A stretch of DNA of 47,682 nucleotides. Source: a virus. Numbering within the stretch: the stretch's first letter is position 1; each line of letters begins with the position of its first letter. Made by a program: the position numbers and the translations under genes. The notes under the pieces are model-generated. The model was not told the origin of the DNA. It worked only from the letters and a program-made list of their open reading frames with translations, and searched no databases. The stretch lies in the IMG/VR virus record IMGVR_UViG_3300042523_000665, positions 1 through 47,682 of that record; one strand, given 5' to 3'. Below are positions 7,434-15,507 of the stretch, in pieces.

Positions 7434-10358
7434 TTAAGGTTGTTTTTGAATTTGTATTTTGTTTTCAGCAGTGAATGTTCTAGCGGAGAATGTATAAACA
7501 CTTTCACCAGCATAATCTATAGTTTGACTCACGCCATTACAATCTACATAATTTAAAGTTAAGTCAGGTGGTAATGTTTGACAATAAGTTGTTAATTGAA
7601 AATTATAACAACTTGTTGATGTATAAGTCCCTAAGTCAATTAAATCAAATCCATCAGGTGACGCTGGACCTGATATCCACCTTGGTGGGTAACTTGCATA
7701 AGATATAACTGTCATATAACCAATATCACTAAGCGAACCTAAAGTTTGACTAACGTAATTACCATTTATATTTCTATATTGAACTACCATACTTGATACT
7801 GAACAGTCACCATTTTTTTCATTACCAATAACATACATATTTAAAGGTTCTGCCGGTGATGGTGATGGAGTTAAACTGGTTGTAGGAGTTACCGTTGGTG
7901 TTTTAGTCACTGTTGGTGTATTAGTTGGGGTTGATGTTATTGTTGGAGTTTGTGTAACGGTTGGTGTATTTGTTGCGGTTTGACTTGGTGTTACAGTATT
8001 AGTTGGAGTTTGAGTTACAGTTGCTGTATTAGTCGGGGTTTGGGTTACGGTAGGAGTATTTGTTGGTGTAGGTGTTGGTGTTTCAGTATTAGTTGGTGTG
8101 GGTGTTGTTGTTGGTGTTGGTGACGCATAAATTGTTGGAGTAACCGATGGTGTTGGTGTGATAGTTGGAGTAACCGATGGTGTTGGTGTGATGGTAGGTG
8201 TCGGTGTTGGTGTTGGTCGACTTGGGTCAAAACAAGTTAAAATTAAAGTTTGGTCATCCTCAATTAAGTGTAAATAAAAGTTATTATAACAACAATTAGG
8301 TATTGTAGTATTGTTAACTGTAAATGGAAATGTCTGACCTGATGTAATCAAATATCTTGGATTTGATTCTGAAACTTCATAATATAAGTTAAATGTTCTA
8401 TCAGCAAAAGTAGTTGAGGTAACTGTAAGATTATTACCTGAAACTAATAAACAAATATCGTTAATCAATCCGTCAGAACAATCTGGACATCCGTAGTCAA
8501 AAAGTAAAAACGGACTTTTTAAAATATCAAAATTATGTATAACTTCAGGATAACTTAATGGTTCAGTATACATTCTAAACTGAGAAATCGCCCCATCAAA
8601 CGTTCCACCAAAAGTTGGTTCTAATAGTATATTGGTTGTTAAACCTGATAATGAAGTTCCTGACAATGTTTGATTTGGCATAACCTCAGGGTCTTGCATG
8701 TATGTCAACCCTGTTAAGGTTGTTGGACATCCTGTAAAAGTTAAACTTTCTCTTAAACCTTGTGTACCTCCACCCCAAGATATATTAAACGGAACACCTA
8801 ATTGTTTTTCTTTTTCTGTGTTTAACGCTCTTGGAATAACTTCTTCAAATCCATTAATTACATAAAATAATCTTCCATTAATATAAATTTTTAAAACACC
8901 CAATCTGTCTTCTCTCTCAATTAACCATCTTTCATTTAGGTTAACTATTTCAACCTCTTCTGCGGGTGGTGCTCCCTCTTGAGTAATTGGTGGTTGAATA
9001 AGTAGTATACTATTATTTGATAAACTATCAACATATTCTGTTTCACTAATTAATCCTAATCCCCCTCGATAATATAAATCACAAGTATCAAAGTAAGTAC
9101 TTCTTTCCCACACACAATCCACTAAAATCCAATGTTCTTTTGTTGTATAATCAGAATTTAAATCTTCACAATAATCAAAAATTTGATTTGATGAACAATA
9201 TTCTGTAATAGTATAACCTGTTTGATAGGTAATTCCTGTTGTTGGACAAGTTCCTGTTGTAACACAACCTCCTGTAAATGTTAATACTTTAACACATACT
9301 TTTGGATTTTTAGGGTCACCAGATAATCTCAATGAAAACGAGTTTGACATTGAGTCGTATAACGGGTCTTTGTCACTATTTGGGACTTGTGTGGTTGCGT
9401 TACACCCACAGTTACAATCGGTATTATGTTGTGCTTTATAAACTAAAGGTTCGTATACTTCAATACATCTTGAATTGGTAACACCCGTGTTTGAACACGC
9501 ACAAGTTTCTAAACATCCTGATAAAACACTTGTAACTCTTGTATACCCACTATCAGAAACTGGTGAACCTGACGCATGATGATAAAATTTATTCTCAGCT
9601 CTTGCCCCAAAATAGAAAAAAGTATTTTCATTTTCAGGATATGTTAAATTTAAAGTTGTTTGAGTGTTGGTTGGATAAAATTCATCAACATACCTTGGTC
9701 TAATCAACATCTCAACAGTCCACCCTTCGTTTGTTCTATTTGGGAATGTTTCGTAATCATACCCAAACAAACTAAAGAACCCTTGGTAAAAACCACCATA
9801 TAATTGATTGTAATATGTTATAGTATAACCTGATTCTGAAACCATATTATACAAAGTTTGTTTTGTATTCCCTGAAAATCTTTCGTTTGGAAGATTTGTA
9901 TAACCCGTTATTTGAAATAGTTTTGTTCTTCTATCAAAATGATATCTATCCCACTTACTCGACCCGGTAAATAGACCCATCGTATAATTGATTGTTTCAC
10001 CAGTCATCTGCGGAACTAAACCGTTATCTATACCTGTTAACCCAATATCACATAATGTAGAAGCCGTTAAACAATTTAAATCTTCATTTAGTGGATTATA
10101 GTAATTTAATGAAACTAAAGTATTACCTGATAAAAAATCACCATAATTAATTGTTAGTTCTTGTGATGATAAAGGATTGTTTAAATCAAAATAAATAGGT
10201 AATCTATTACCATCATTATAACCAATAAGATTAGTTGAAAATACAACTTCTTCGTTATAATCTTTTTCATCTGACGCTAAACAAATGTCAAAAATTTTTG
10301 GGACAGGTTTAACATACCACTTTTTAAAATTGAACTGATTTATATTCTGTTGAGCCAT
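7434..10358 (-). CDS. Large LamG-like fibre/adhesin with Thr/Pro-rich mucin-like tract
   Basis: A 974-residue protein, probably exposed on the virion as a receptor-binding or decorating protein. The middle part contains a segment typical of Laminin-G/concanavalin A-like lectin folds ([15 protein letters not shown], near residue 590). There are many Cys residues, some in clusters such as CNCGC and CPDC, and repeated short Gly/Thr-containing beta elements. Residues about 714-836 are a nearly pure Thr/Pro repeat ([16 protein letters not shown]) followed by a C-terminal beta-rich domain of about 130 residues. There is no signal peptide. A TATTTAT motif precedes the start by 7 bases. Its exact place in the particle is not known. 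Confidence 0.75.
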   Translation of the reverse strand: MAQQNINQFNFKKWYVKPVPKIFDICLASDEKDYNEEVVFSTNLIGYNDGNRLPIYFDLNNPLSSQELTINYGDFLSGNTLVSLNYYNPLNEDLNCLTASTLCDIGLTGIDNGLVPQMTGETINYTMGLFTGSSKWDRYHFDRRTKLFQITGYTNLPNERFSGNTKQTLYNMVSESGYTITYYNQLYGGFYQGFFSLFGYDYETFPNRTNEGWTVEMLIRPRYVDEFYPTNTQTTLNLTYPENENTFFYFGARAENKFYHHASGSPVSDSGYTRVTSVLSGCLETCACSNTGVTNSRCIEVYEPLVYKAQHNTDCNCGCNATTQVPNSDKDPLYDSMSNSFSLRLSGDPKNPKVCVKVLTFTGGCVTTGTCPTTGITYQTGYTITEYCSSNQIFDYCEDLNSDYTTKEHWILVDCVWERSTYFDTCDLYYRGGLGLISETEYVDSLSNNSILLIQPPITQEGAPPAEEVEIVNLNERWLIEREDRLGVLKIYINGRLFYVINGFEEVIPRALNTEKEKQLGVPFNISWGGGTQGLRESLTFTGCPTTLTGLTYMQDPEVMPNQTLSGTSLSGLTTNILLEPTFGGTFDGAISQFRMYTEPLSYPEVIHNFDILKSPFLLFDYGCPDCSDGLINDICLLVSGNNLTVTSTTFADRTFNLYYEVSESNPRYLITSGQTFPFTVNNTTIPNCCYNNFYLHLIEDDQTLILTCFDPSRPTPTPTPTITPTPSVTPTITPTPSVTPTIYASPTPTTTPTPTNTETPTPTPTNTPTVTQTPTNTATVTQTPTNTVTPSQTATNTPTVTQTPTITSTPTNTPTVTKTPTVTPTTSLTPSPSPAEPLNMYVIGNEKNGDCSVSSMVVQYRNINGNYVSQTLGSLSDIGYMTVISYASYPPRWISGPASPDGFDLIDLGTYTSTSCYNFQLTTYCQTLPPDLTLNYVDCNGVSQTIDYAGESVYTFSARTFTAENKIQIQKQP
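7849..8217 (-). repeat. Degenerate Thr/Pro-coding repeat tract
   Basis: About 370 bases of short degenerate repeats encode PT, TPT, TNTP and VTQTP units inside the fibre-like gene. The tract forms a mucin-like, probably extended linker, and is prone to length change by slippage or recombination. Confidence 0.9.
8131..8190 (-). repeat. 30-base tandem duplication within the Thr/Pro tract
   Basis: Two consecutive 30-base units (8131-8160 and 8161-8190) are almost identical; they differ at base 3 of the unit. Each encodes a 10-residue Thr/Pro unit containing TPTPSV, so the copy looks recent. Confidence 0.85.
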
Positions 10359-10365
10359 TCTATTG

Positions 10366-10372
10366 ATAAATA
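10366..10372 (-). promoter_or_regulatory. TATTTAT motif upstream of LamG-like gene
   Basis: TATTTAT on the minus strand lies 7 bases before the start codon at 10358, in the divergent gap shared with the + strand copy at 10385. Confidence 0.35.
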
Positions 10373-10384
10373 GTTAAATCAAAG

Positions 10385-10391
10385 TATTTAT
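10385..10391 (+). promoter_or_regulatory. TATTTAT motif upstream of the 10406 operon
   Basis: TATTTAT lies 14 bases before the ATG at 10406, in a 47-base divergent region. It is the only obvious signal for the five-gene operon that follows. Confidence 0.4.
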
Positions 10392-10405
10392 ATGTAAAAT
10401 ACCAA

Positions 10406-11275
10406 ATGGAATTTAATAAAGAATATTTTTTGTCACCTTATTACTTCTATATCAAAGAGGGTAAAGATACTATTTCCGTTTATTTTAGTGTCAGCAACAC
10501 TTTAAGTGAAGCTAGAAAGAAAGATGAAATTGTGAAATTTGATAAAAAAAATAGAAAAGAGGTTGAAAAAACAATTTCAAAGATTCAAAAAGAAAAAAAA
10601 TTAAAAAATAATTCTGACGTTAAAAAAACTCTAACAAAAAAGAAAGACGAGCTTGGAGAATTAGTTGACTATGACGGTTCTTTTTTAAGTTCAAAAATTC
10701 AAATACATAATCCGTACCTTTCACCAAAGGGTACAATGGACCAAGAGGTTGTTGCAACAAGACAAACTAACAACCCTATTACTCGTGGATATCGTGTGTA
10801 TTGGGGTGAGGGTGAAGAAGAAACAGATGAAGTTATTAATGAAATTGATTTTTCGGATGCGTTTGGTTATGAAGAAACAAAAGACAAAAACGGGCCTGAA
10901 ACTTTTAAAACATTTGTTAAAGAATTAGGATTAGATAAAGATGAAGCGGCGGAAAGAACAAGACAACAAGGTAAAGAACCTAACACTAAAAAACATAGAC
11001 AAAAATTAAAAAGAGTTCCTAAAAAAATTAAAAACCAAAAAGGTTTTATTGATAGAATGACAATTTCCGAAAAAGAAAATTTAGAAGAAGAAAAAAAAGA
11101 AATGATGAGAAAGATGGTGGAAGATATTGTTATGAAAAAAAAATCTTCAGATAAAGACATCTCAAAAAAAACAGGTTTAAGTAAAATTTTGACAAAAAAT
11201 TTAGAAAATATTAAAAAATTAGCAGATAAAGAAGGTATTGAAATAAATGACTTGGTAAAAATACTGAAAAAATGA
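10406..11275 (+). CDS. Lysine-rich protein of unknown function
   Basis: A 289-residue highly charged protein that heads a five-gene operon. The N-terminal ~45 residues look folded (YFLSPYYFYIKEGKD). Lys/Glu-rich helical segments follow, then a mid-region with beta character (RGYRVYWGEGEEE). The C-terminal ~120 residues are mostly predicted helix with long Lys runs, ending in a segment like a small HTH (KKTGLSKILTKNLENIKK). It overlaps the next start by 4 bases (ATGA). I do not recognise the family. A structural or DNA-associated role in the virion would suit the composition and the late-type motif upstream, but this is inference. Confidence 0.7.
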   Translation: MEFNKEYFLSPYYFYIKEGKDTISVYFSVSNTLSEARKKDEIVKFDKKNRKEVEKTISKIQKEKKLKNNSDVKKTLTKKKDELGELVDYDGSFLSSKIQIHNPYLSPKGTMDQEVVATRQTNNPITRGYRVYWGEGEEETDEVINEIDFSDAFGYEETKDKNGPETFKTFVKELGLDKDEAAERTRQQGKEPNTKKHRQKLKRVPKKIKNQKGFIDRMTISEKENLEEEKKEMMRKMVEDIVMKKKSSDKDISKKTGLSKILTKNLENIKKLADKEGIEINDLVKILKK

Positions 11276-11682
11276 ATAGTGAAATGTACGGGAACCAATA
11301 CCAAGTTCCACACAACGTATTAACGTCTTTAGAAAATTTTAAAGATGAAAGAACTATTCATAATATTTTTACAAATGGTTATTTAACATATCAAAATATG
11401 AAAAAAATACTTCACGATATTGATAATGGTAAATTTGGTGATAAAAATTTGAGTACTTTAAAATCTTTTATCACACAAAATTTAGGTTCAGATAGAGGAA
11501 GTGTTCATAGACAAAAAAGAGATGCGAGTGATTCAGGTATGCAAAACCAATTTTTATCTACTCACCAAAAGAGTGACCCAAGAAATATAACTAATAAACC
11601 ACATTCAAAATTATACGAAAACTATGACCAAGAAGTTGTTGATAGTTTAAAACGAATAAACGAAATAATGAAAAAATTATAA
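11272..11682 (+). CDS. Unknown small protein, second gene of operon
   Basis: A 136-residue protein that begins with the ATGA overlap of the preceding gene, so translation is probably coupled. It is polar, with many Asn, Gln, Lys and Asp residues, and a helical C-terminus (EVVDSLKRINEIMKKL). There is no membrane segment, Cys pair or catalytic motif. The next gene starts 4 bases downstream. I do not recognise the family, and its only functional clue is the conserved-looking tight operon. Confidence 0.65.
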   Translation: MNSEMYGNQYQVPHNVLTSLENFKDERTIHNIFTNGYLTYQNMKKILHDIDNGKFGDKNLSTLKSFITQNLGSDRGSVHRQKRDASDSGMQNQFLSTHQKSDPRNITNKPHSKLYENYDQEVVDSLKRINEIMKKL

Positions 11683-11686
11683 AATT

Positions 11687-11980
11687 ATGGCATCAAAAGA
11701 CCCAATAAATTTAGAACAACCATCAAATAATTTATCAACAATTGCTGATAAAATTAGAAAAGATTTAATAGTTAGAAATGACTATAAACCTGAAAAAAAT
11801 GAATATGGAGTTACAAATCCTGACGCAATTGCTGATGGGGATGATAAAGGAAAAGGAACAGGTATTTTCTTAGATGTTGCAAATGGAGGTTCAAGACAAG
11901 ACCAAATCGAAAGAAAAGACGATATTAAAATTAATAAATTTAACTCAAGTAAACCATATCAGTTTCCATCTGCAGAATGA
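11687..11980 (+). CDS. Unknown small polar protein, third gene of operon
   Basis: A 97-residue polar protein rich in Asp, Asn, Lys and Gly, likely partly disordered (DAIADGDDKGKGTG). It has a short helical N-terminal section and ends with a Pro/Tyr-containing tail (KPYQFPSAE). It overlaps the following WYL-like gene by 4 bases. No family is recognised. Low complexity and the position between the neighbours suggest a small accessory virion or assembly factor, without direct proof. Confidence 0.6.
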   Translation: MASKDPINLEQPSNNLSTIADKIRKDLIVRNDYKPEKNEYGVTNPDAIADGDDKGKGTGIFLDVANGGSRQDQIERKDDIKINKFNSSKPYQFPSAE

Positions 11981-12369
11981 AGCTTTACAACGTAATAAAA
12001 CAACTTATTTTTGAAGCTAGTATCGATGAAATAACCAATGCTATTAAAAATAGAAATTTGGTTACAATTTACTACAATGGTAAAGATAATGGAGGTAAAG
12101 GACTTCGTGTAATTGAACCTTTTTGTTACGGAACCTCAAAAAGAGGGAATAAAGTAATAAGAGCATGGGAAAGAGAAGGAGCGTCTCACACCGCACAAAT
12201 TGGTGACCAACCATTACCGGGGTGGAGATTATTTAGGATTGATAGAATAGGTAACTTTTCAGTAGACCCTAGAGATAAATTTGACGTAATCAGACCAAAT
12301 TATAATCCTGATGATAAAGGAATGGTAGGATTAAAAGTTTGTACAAAATTTGAATTAGAAAATGAATGA
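11977..12369 (+). CDS. WYL-like domain protein with capsid-targeting-type leader
   Basis: A 130-residue protein. Residues about 17-105 follow the WYL pattern: an RNLVTIYY strand, a basic RVIEPFCYG stretch, an RAWER strand and the closing WRLFRIDRIGNFSV element. WYL domains are SH3-like ligand or nucleic-acid sensors in transcription factors and defence proteins. Here there is no HTH partner. Residues 1-13 form a short amphipathic leader ending LIFE|A, which fits the T4 gp21 cleavage rule (L/I)-x-E|A/G/S. The gene overlaps both neighbours (ATGA with the previous, 8 bases with the next). The WYL assignment is good; the packaging idea is inference. Confidence 0.7.
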   Translation: MKLYNVIKQLIFEASIDEITNAIKNRNLVTIYYNGKDNGGKGLRVIEPFCYGTSKRGNKVIRAWEREGASHTAQIGDQPLPGWRLFRIDRIGNFSVDPRDKFDVIRPNYNPDDKGMVGLKVCTKFELENE

Positions 12370-12943
12370 TTTAATGCAGAAATTAATGGTGTCTAAACAG
12401 ATAATGGATAGACATAATGATATGGATAGAGGTATTACACCTAAAAAATCAAATCAACAACAATTAGTTAGAGAATATGACGAGGCTCCAATCCCGTCAA
12501 CTTATAACATACCTGAAGAGTATTTGTCTTCATCTCCTCAAATGCCAAAAGCGTCTACGGCAGTAATCACTGAAGATAGAATTAAAAATTCTAAATTACC
12601 TGATGCAATTAAAAGGTTAATGATGGAACACCCAATTCAACAAGCTCAACAATATCAAGCTACAATATCAGATGATATTATTGAAAAAGCATCAAGATTA
12701 ATGGGTACCCGTAAAGAAACTGTTGTAGAAAACAAACCACAACCTCAACATCAACCTTCAAATAGTGGTATTGGATTAAGTGCCAATGATATTAAAAAAA
12801 TTGTTAGAGAAACTGTTGAGGAGGTATTAACTGAAAATGGATTAATGGTTGAATCAACTCAAAAATCTAATGAAATTATGACAATCAAAGTTGGTAAACA
12901 TATATTTGAAGGTAAAATATCTAAAGTTAAAAAACTCCAATAA
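12362..12943 (+). CDS. Unknown protein, last gene of the five-gene operon
   Basis: A 193-residue protein rich in Gln, Pro, Met and Ser, likely extended over residues 20-70 and 115-135. A helix with ANDIKKIVRETVEEVL appears near residues 140-155. A small beta element (MTIKVGKHIFEGKIS) closes the C-terminus. It overlaps the WYL-like gene by 8 bases and is followed 20 bases later by an intrinsic terminator. I do not recognise the family. The helix plus flexible arms would suit a virion linker or scaffolding role, which is speculative. Confidence 0.65.
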   Translation: MNDLMQKLMVSKQIMDRHNDMDRGITPKKSNQQQLVREYDEAPIPSTYNIPEEYLSSSPQMPKASTAVITEDRIKNSKLPDAIKRLMMEHPIQQAQQYQATISDDIIEKASRLMGTRKETVVENKPQPQHQPSNSGIGLSANDIKKIVRETVEEVLTENGLMVESTQKSNEIMTIKVGKHIFEGKISKVKKLQ

Positions 12944-12963
12944 AAAAACCTAAAAAATTATAG

Positions 12964-12988
12964 AAGTCCCTTATGGGACTTTTTTTTT
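12964..12988 (+). terminator. Intrinsic terminator after the 10406 operon
   Basis: A 7-bp stem AAGTCCC/GGGACTT with loop TTAT is followed by a run of T residues. It separates the unknown operon from the sugar operon. Confidence 0.9.
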
Positions 12989-13008
12989 ATTATTGTTGAA
13001 ATATCTTT

Positions 13009-13016
13009 TATTTTTG
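13009..13016 (+). promoter_or_regulatory. Possible Bacteroidota -7 element before the sugar operon
   Basis: TATTTTTG matches TAnnTTTG 15 bases before the ATG at 13032, just downstream of a terminator, where a new promoter is expected. No clear TTTG lies at the proper distance upstream, so it is only a half match. Confidence 0.35.
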
Positions 13017-13031
13017 ATTATCATTTAACTT

Positions 13032-14246
13032 ATGAAAGAAAAGATAAAAGTTTTAGTAGTCCCGTCTGATACTACTGGTGTCGGTAGATTTAGGTCAATA
13101 ACTCCACATACACATTTACAAACTCTATATGGAGACGATTTTCACATTGATATTGAATTCAATCCTGATTTAACTAATTTAAATTATTTTAAAAACTACC
13201 AAATTATACATTACCATCGTTCTCTTGGTCAAGATATGGATAAGTCAGTACAAATAGTTCCAATTCTTAACGCTTTAGGTATTATTACAGTATGTGATTT
13301 AGATGACTATTGGTTACCTGGTAAAGAACACCCACTTCATCAACTAATCGTTCAAGAAAAAATACACGAAAAAATTGTTGCGAATTTAAAAGTAGCAAAA
13401 TATGTAACTACAACAACTGAGTTATTTGCTGATGAAATAAAAAAACATAATAAAAATGTTGTAATTTTTCCTAACGCAATTGACCATAAAGAGGCTCAAT
13501 TTAATGAACCGACTGAAGAATCTGACTTGGTAAGAGTTGGGTGGTTAGGAGGTTCTTCACACCTACATGATTTGATGTTGCTTGATGGTATGGTATCTAA
13601 ACTTTCTGATATTCAGAAAAATTTACAGTTTGTTGTTTGTGGTTTTGATACTCGCGGTATGATGACAGAAATTAACCAACAGACAGGTGAACAAACAAGA
13701 AGACCAATTAAACCACACGAAACCGTATGGTATGATTACGAAAAAATATTTACAAATAATTATTCAATCGTTACACCTGAATATAAAAACCATTTAGAAT
13801 TATTTGTTCAAACACCATATGAAAATGAGGAAAACCAACCTTATAGAAGAGTTTGGACAAAACCCGTAACATCTTACGCCCGTAGTTACTCTAAATTTGA
13901 TATATCTTTGGCACCAATTAAACAACATATGTTTAACAAAGTAAAATCACAACTTAAAGTTATTGAAGCAGGTTTTTATAAGAAAGCGTTAATTGCAACT
14001 AATTACGGACCTTATACAATTGACTTAAAACACGCAATGAAGAATGGTGAGTTTACTGATGGGAACGCATTACTAGTCGATGACGCAAGAAATCACAGTG
14101 ATTGGGCAAAATATGTTAAGAAATTAGTCCAAAATCCAAATATGAGAATTGATATGGGTGAAAGACTATATGAACATGTTTCTAAACACTATAGTTTAGA
14201 TGTCGTAACAAAAACAAGAGCAGAATTTTATAAATCAATCGTATGA
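13032..14246 (+). CDS. Glycosyltransferase, GT-B fold (GT4-like)
   Basis: A 404-residue glycosyltransferase that opens the long sugar operon. The C-terminal half has the features of GT-B enzymes: RVGWLGGSSHLHD near residue 180 and the donor-site region KVIEAGFYKKALIATNYGPY near 312, where the Glu corresponds to the E of the EX7E-type motif. The N-terminal half carries an HYHRS and a CDLDDYW segment typical of the acceptor domain. It acts on cytoplasmic nucleotide-sugar donors; sugar and acceptor cannot be told. It overlaps the exonuclease gene by 4 bases, so translation is coupled. Confidence 0.8.
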   Translation: MKEKIKVLVVPSDTTGVGRFRSITPHTHLQTLYGDDFHIDIEFNPDLTNLNYFKNYQIIHYHRSLGQDMDKSVQIVPILNALGIITVCDLDDYWLPGKEHPLHQLIVQEKIHEKIVANLKVAKYVTTTTELFADEIKKHNKNVVIFPNAIDHKEAQFNEPTEESDLVRVGWLGGSSHLHDLMLLDGMVSKLSDIQKNLQFVVCGFDTRGMMTEINQQTGEQTRRPIKPHETVWYDYEKIFTNNYSIVTPEYKNHLELFVQTPYENEENQPYRRVWTKPVTSYARSYSKFDISLAPIKQHMFNKVKSQLKVIEAGFYKKALIATNYGPYTIDLKHAMKNGEFTDGNALLVDDARNHSDWAKYVKKLVQNPNMRIDMGERLYEHVSKHYSLDVVTKTRAEFYKSIV

Positions 14247-14941
14247 TAAAGCATCCATTACACAAAATCTTATTTATTGACATTGAAACTGTAGGAGTTT
14301 CAAGTAATTATGAAAATTTCAAAAAGGATTATCCTGAACTTCATTTTCAATTTATTAATTATTTAGATTGGTTTAAAAAAAGGTTTCCTGAAGATAGTGA
14401 ATTAAGTTTGGACGAAATTTTTGTTAACCGTGCGGCATTAGTTCCTGAATTTTCTAAAATTGTTTGTGTTTCAGTAGGATTTGTTGACCCAAAGGGTGAT
14501 ATTAAAAAACAAAGTTTCTTTAACTCAGACGAAAAAGTATTACTTAAAGACGCTAACACACTATTAAATCGTGTTGACAAATTAGGTTTTATTCTTTGCG
14601 GACATAACCTTAAGAATTTTGATATTCCTGTATTGGCAAAAAGAATGTTAATAAATGGTATTTTACCATCATCTATCTTACCGTCTTACGATACTAAACC
14701 GTGGGAAATTAAAGCGATTGACACAAAAGAAATTTGGCAATACGGACAATTTGGGGCAATAAGTTCATTAGAATTAATGTGTGTTTCACTTGGTATTGAA
14801 AGTCCTAAAAACATGGAAGTAACAGGTAATAAAGTCCATAACGCATTTTGGAATGAAAACAAATACCAAGAGATACAAGATTATTGTGAAAAAGATGTTG
14901 AGGTATTAATAAAAGTTTTAATTAAATTAACAAATTTATGA
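14243..14941 (+). CDS. DnaQ-like 3'-5' exonuclease
   Basis: A 232-residue stand-alone exonuclease of the RNase H-like superfamily. Exo I is FIDIET (residues 10-15), Exo II is CGHNLKNFDIP (about 114-124), and Exo III is YCEKDVEVL (about 213-221). All four catalytic acids are present. It resembles the exonuclease domain of family B polymerases more than DnaQ proper. Roles in DNA repair, host DNA degradation or RNA trimming are possible. It sits between a glycosyltransferase and dUTPase with 4-base overlaps on both sides, an odd setting for a nucleic-acid enzyme. Confidence 0.85.
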   Translation: MIKHPLHKILFIDIETVGVSSNYENFKKDYPELHFQFINYLDWFKKRFPEDSELSLDEIFVNRAALVPEFSKIVCVSVGFVDPKGDIKKQSFFNSDEKVLLKDANTLLNRVDKLGFILCGHNLKNFDIPVLAKRMLINGILPSSILPSYDTKPWEIKAIDTKEIWQYGQFGAISSLELMCVSLGIESPKNMEVTGNKVHNAFWNENKYQEIQDYCEKDVEVLIKVLIKLTNL

Positions 14942-15507
14942 ATCAAGAACAATTTAATATAAAATTAGACGAACTTTCAAAAATGTTAAAAGAAATAGAT
15001 AATGAAGGTGAAAAAAATTTAAATTTAGATATAGGTGAGATTGAAGGTGATTTTGAAAAAATATTTGATGGTAAAATTACTATAAAATATAAATCAAATA
15101 ATAATAAAGAATTAAAATACAATTACCCATCTGATAGTGGATTTGATTTATATTCAAATGAAGAAATCATTATACCTCCGTTTGGTAGAGTGTTAATTCC
15201 AACAGGTATATATTTTGATTTACCACAAGATTTTGAAGTTCAAGTTAGGTCAAAAAGTGGGTTAGCCATCAATCAAGGTTTAATGGTTTTAAATTCACCT
15301 GGTACAGTAGATGAAGGATATACAGGAGAGATTAAAGTTATTATTTTTAATACAAATCAGTCAGAGTTTAAAATTGAAAAGGGAATGAAAGTAGCCCAAG
15401 CAGTTGTTGCAAGATGTGTCACAGGACGATGGGTTAATTTAGTTGAGGTTAATGAAATAAAAGATAAGGACCGTGGTGAAAACGGGTTTGGAAGTACAGG
15501 GATATGA
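14938..15507 (+). CDS. dut: dUTPase with N-terminal extension
   Basis: A trimeric dUTPase that hydrolyses dUTP to dUMP and PPi, keeping uracil out of phage DNA. The five motifs are seen: SDSGFDLYS, PTGIYFDLP, RSKSGLA, the substrate-binding GTVDEGYTGEI, and the C-terminal RGENGFGSTG. The enzyme proper covers about residues 40-189. The first ~40 residues are an extra charged, Glu/Asp/Lys-rich extension. It is coupled by 4-base overlaps to the exonuclease before and the glycosyltransferase after it. Confidence 0.95.
   Translation: MNQEQFNIKLDELSKMLKEIDNEGEKNLNLDIGEIEGDFEKIFDGKITIKYKSNNNKELKYNYPSDSGFDLYSNEEIIIPPFGRVLIPTGIYFDLPQDFEVQVRSKSGLAINQGLMVLNSPGTVDEGYTGEIKVIIFNTNQSEFKIEKGMKVAQAVVARCVTGRWVNLVEVNEIKDKDRGENGFGSTGI

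Noticed and set aside
7849-8217. CRISPR-like repeat array
   Set aside because: The repeats are degenerate, in frame and code for Thr/Pro units, with no unique spacers.
10867-11313. Hydrophobic 148-residue minus-strand frame
   Set aside because: It is antisense to Lys-rich codons of the 10406 gene, which gives artificial Phe/Ile/Ser-rich sequence.
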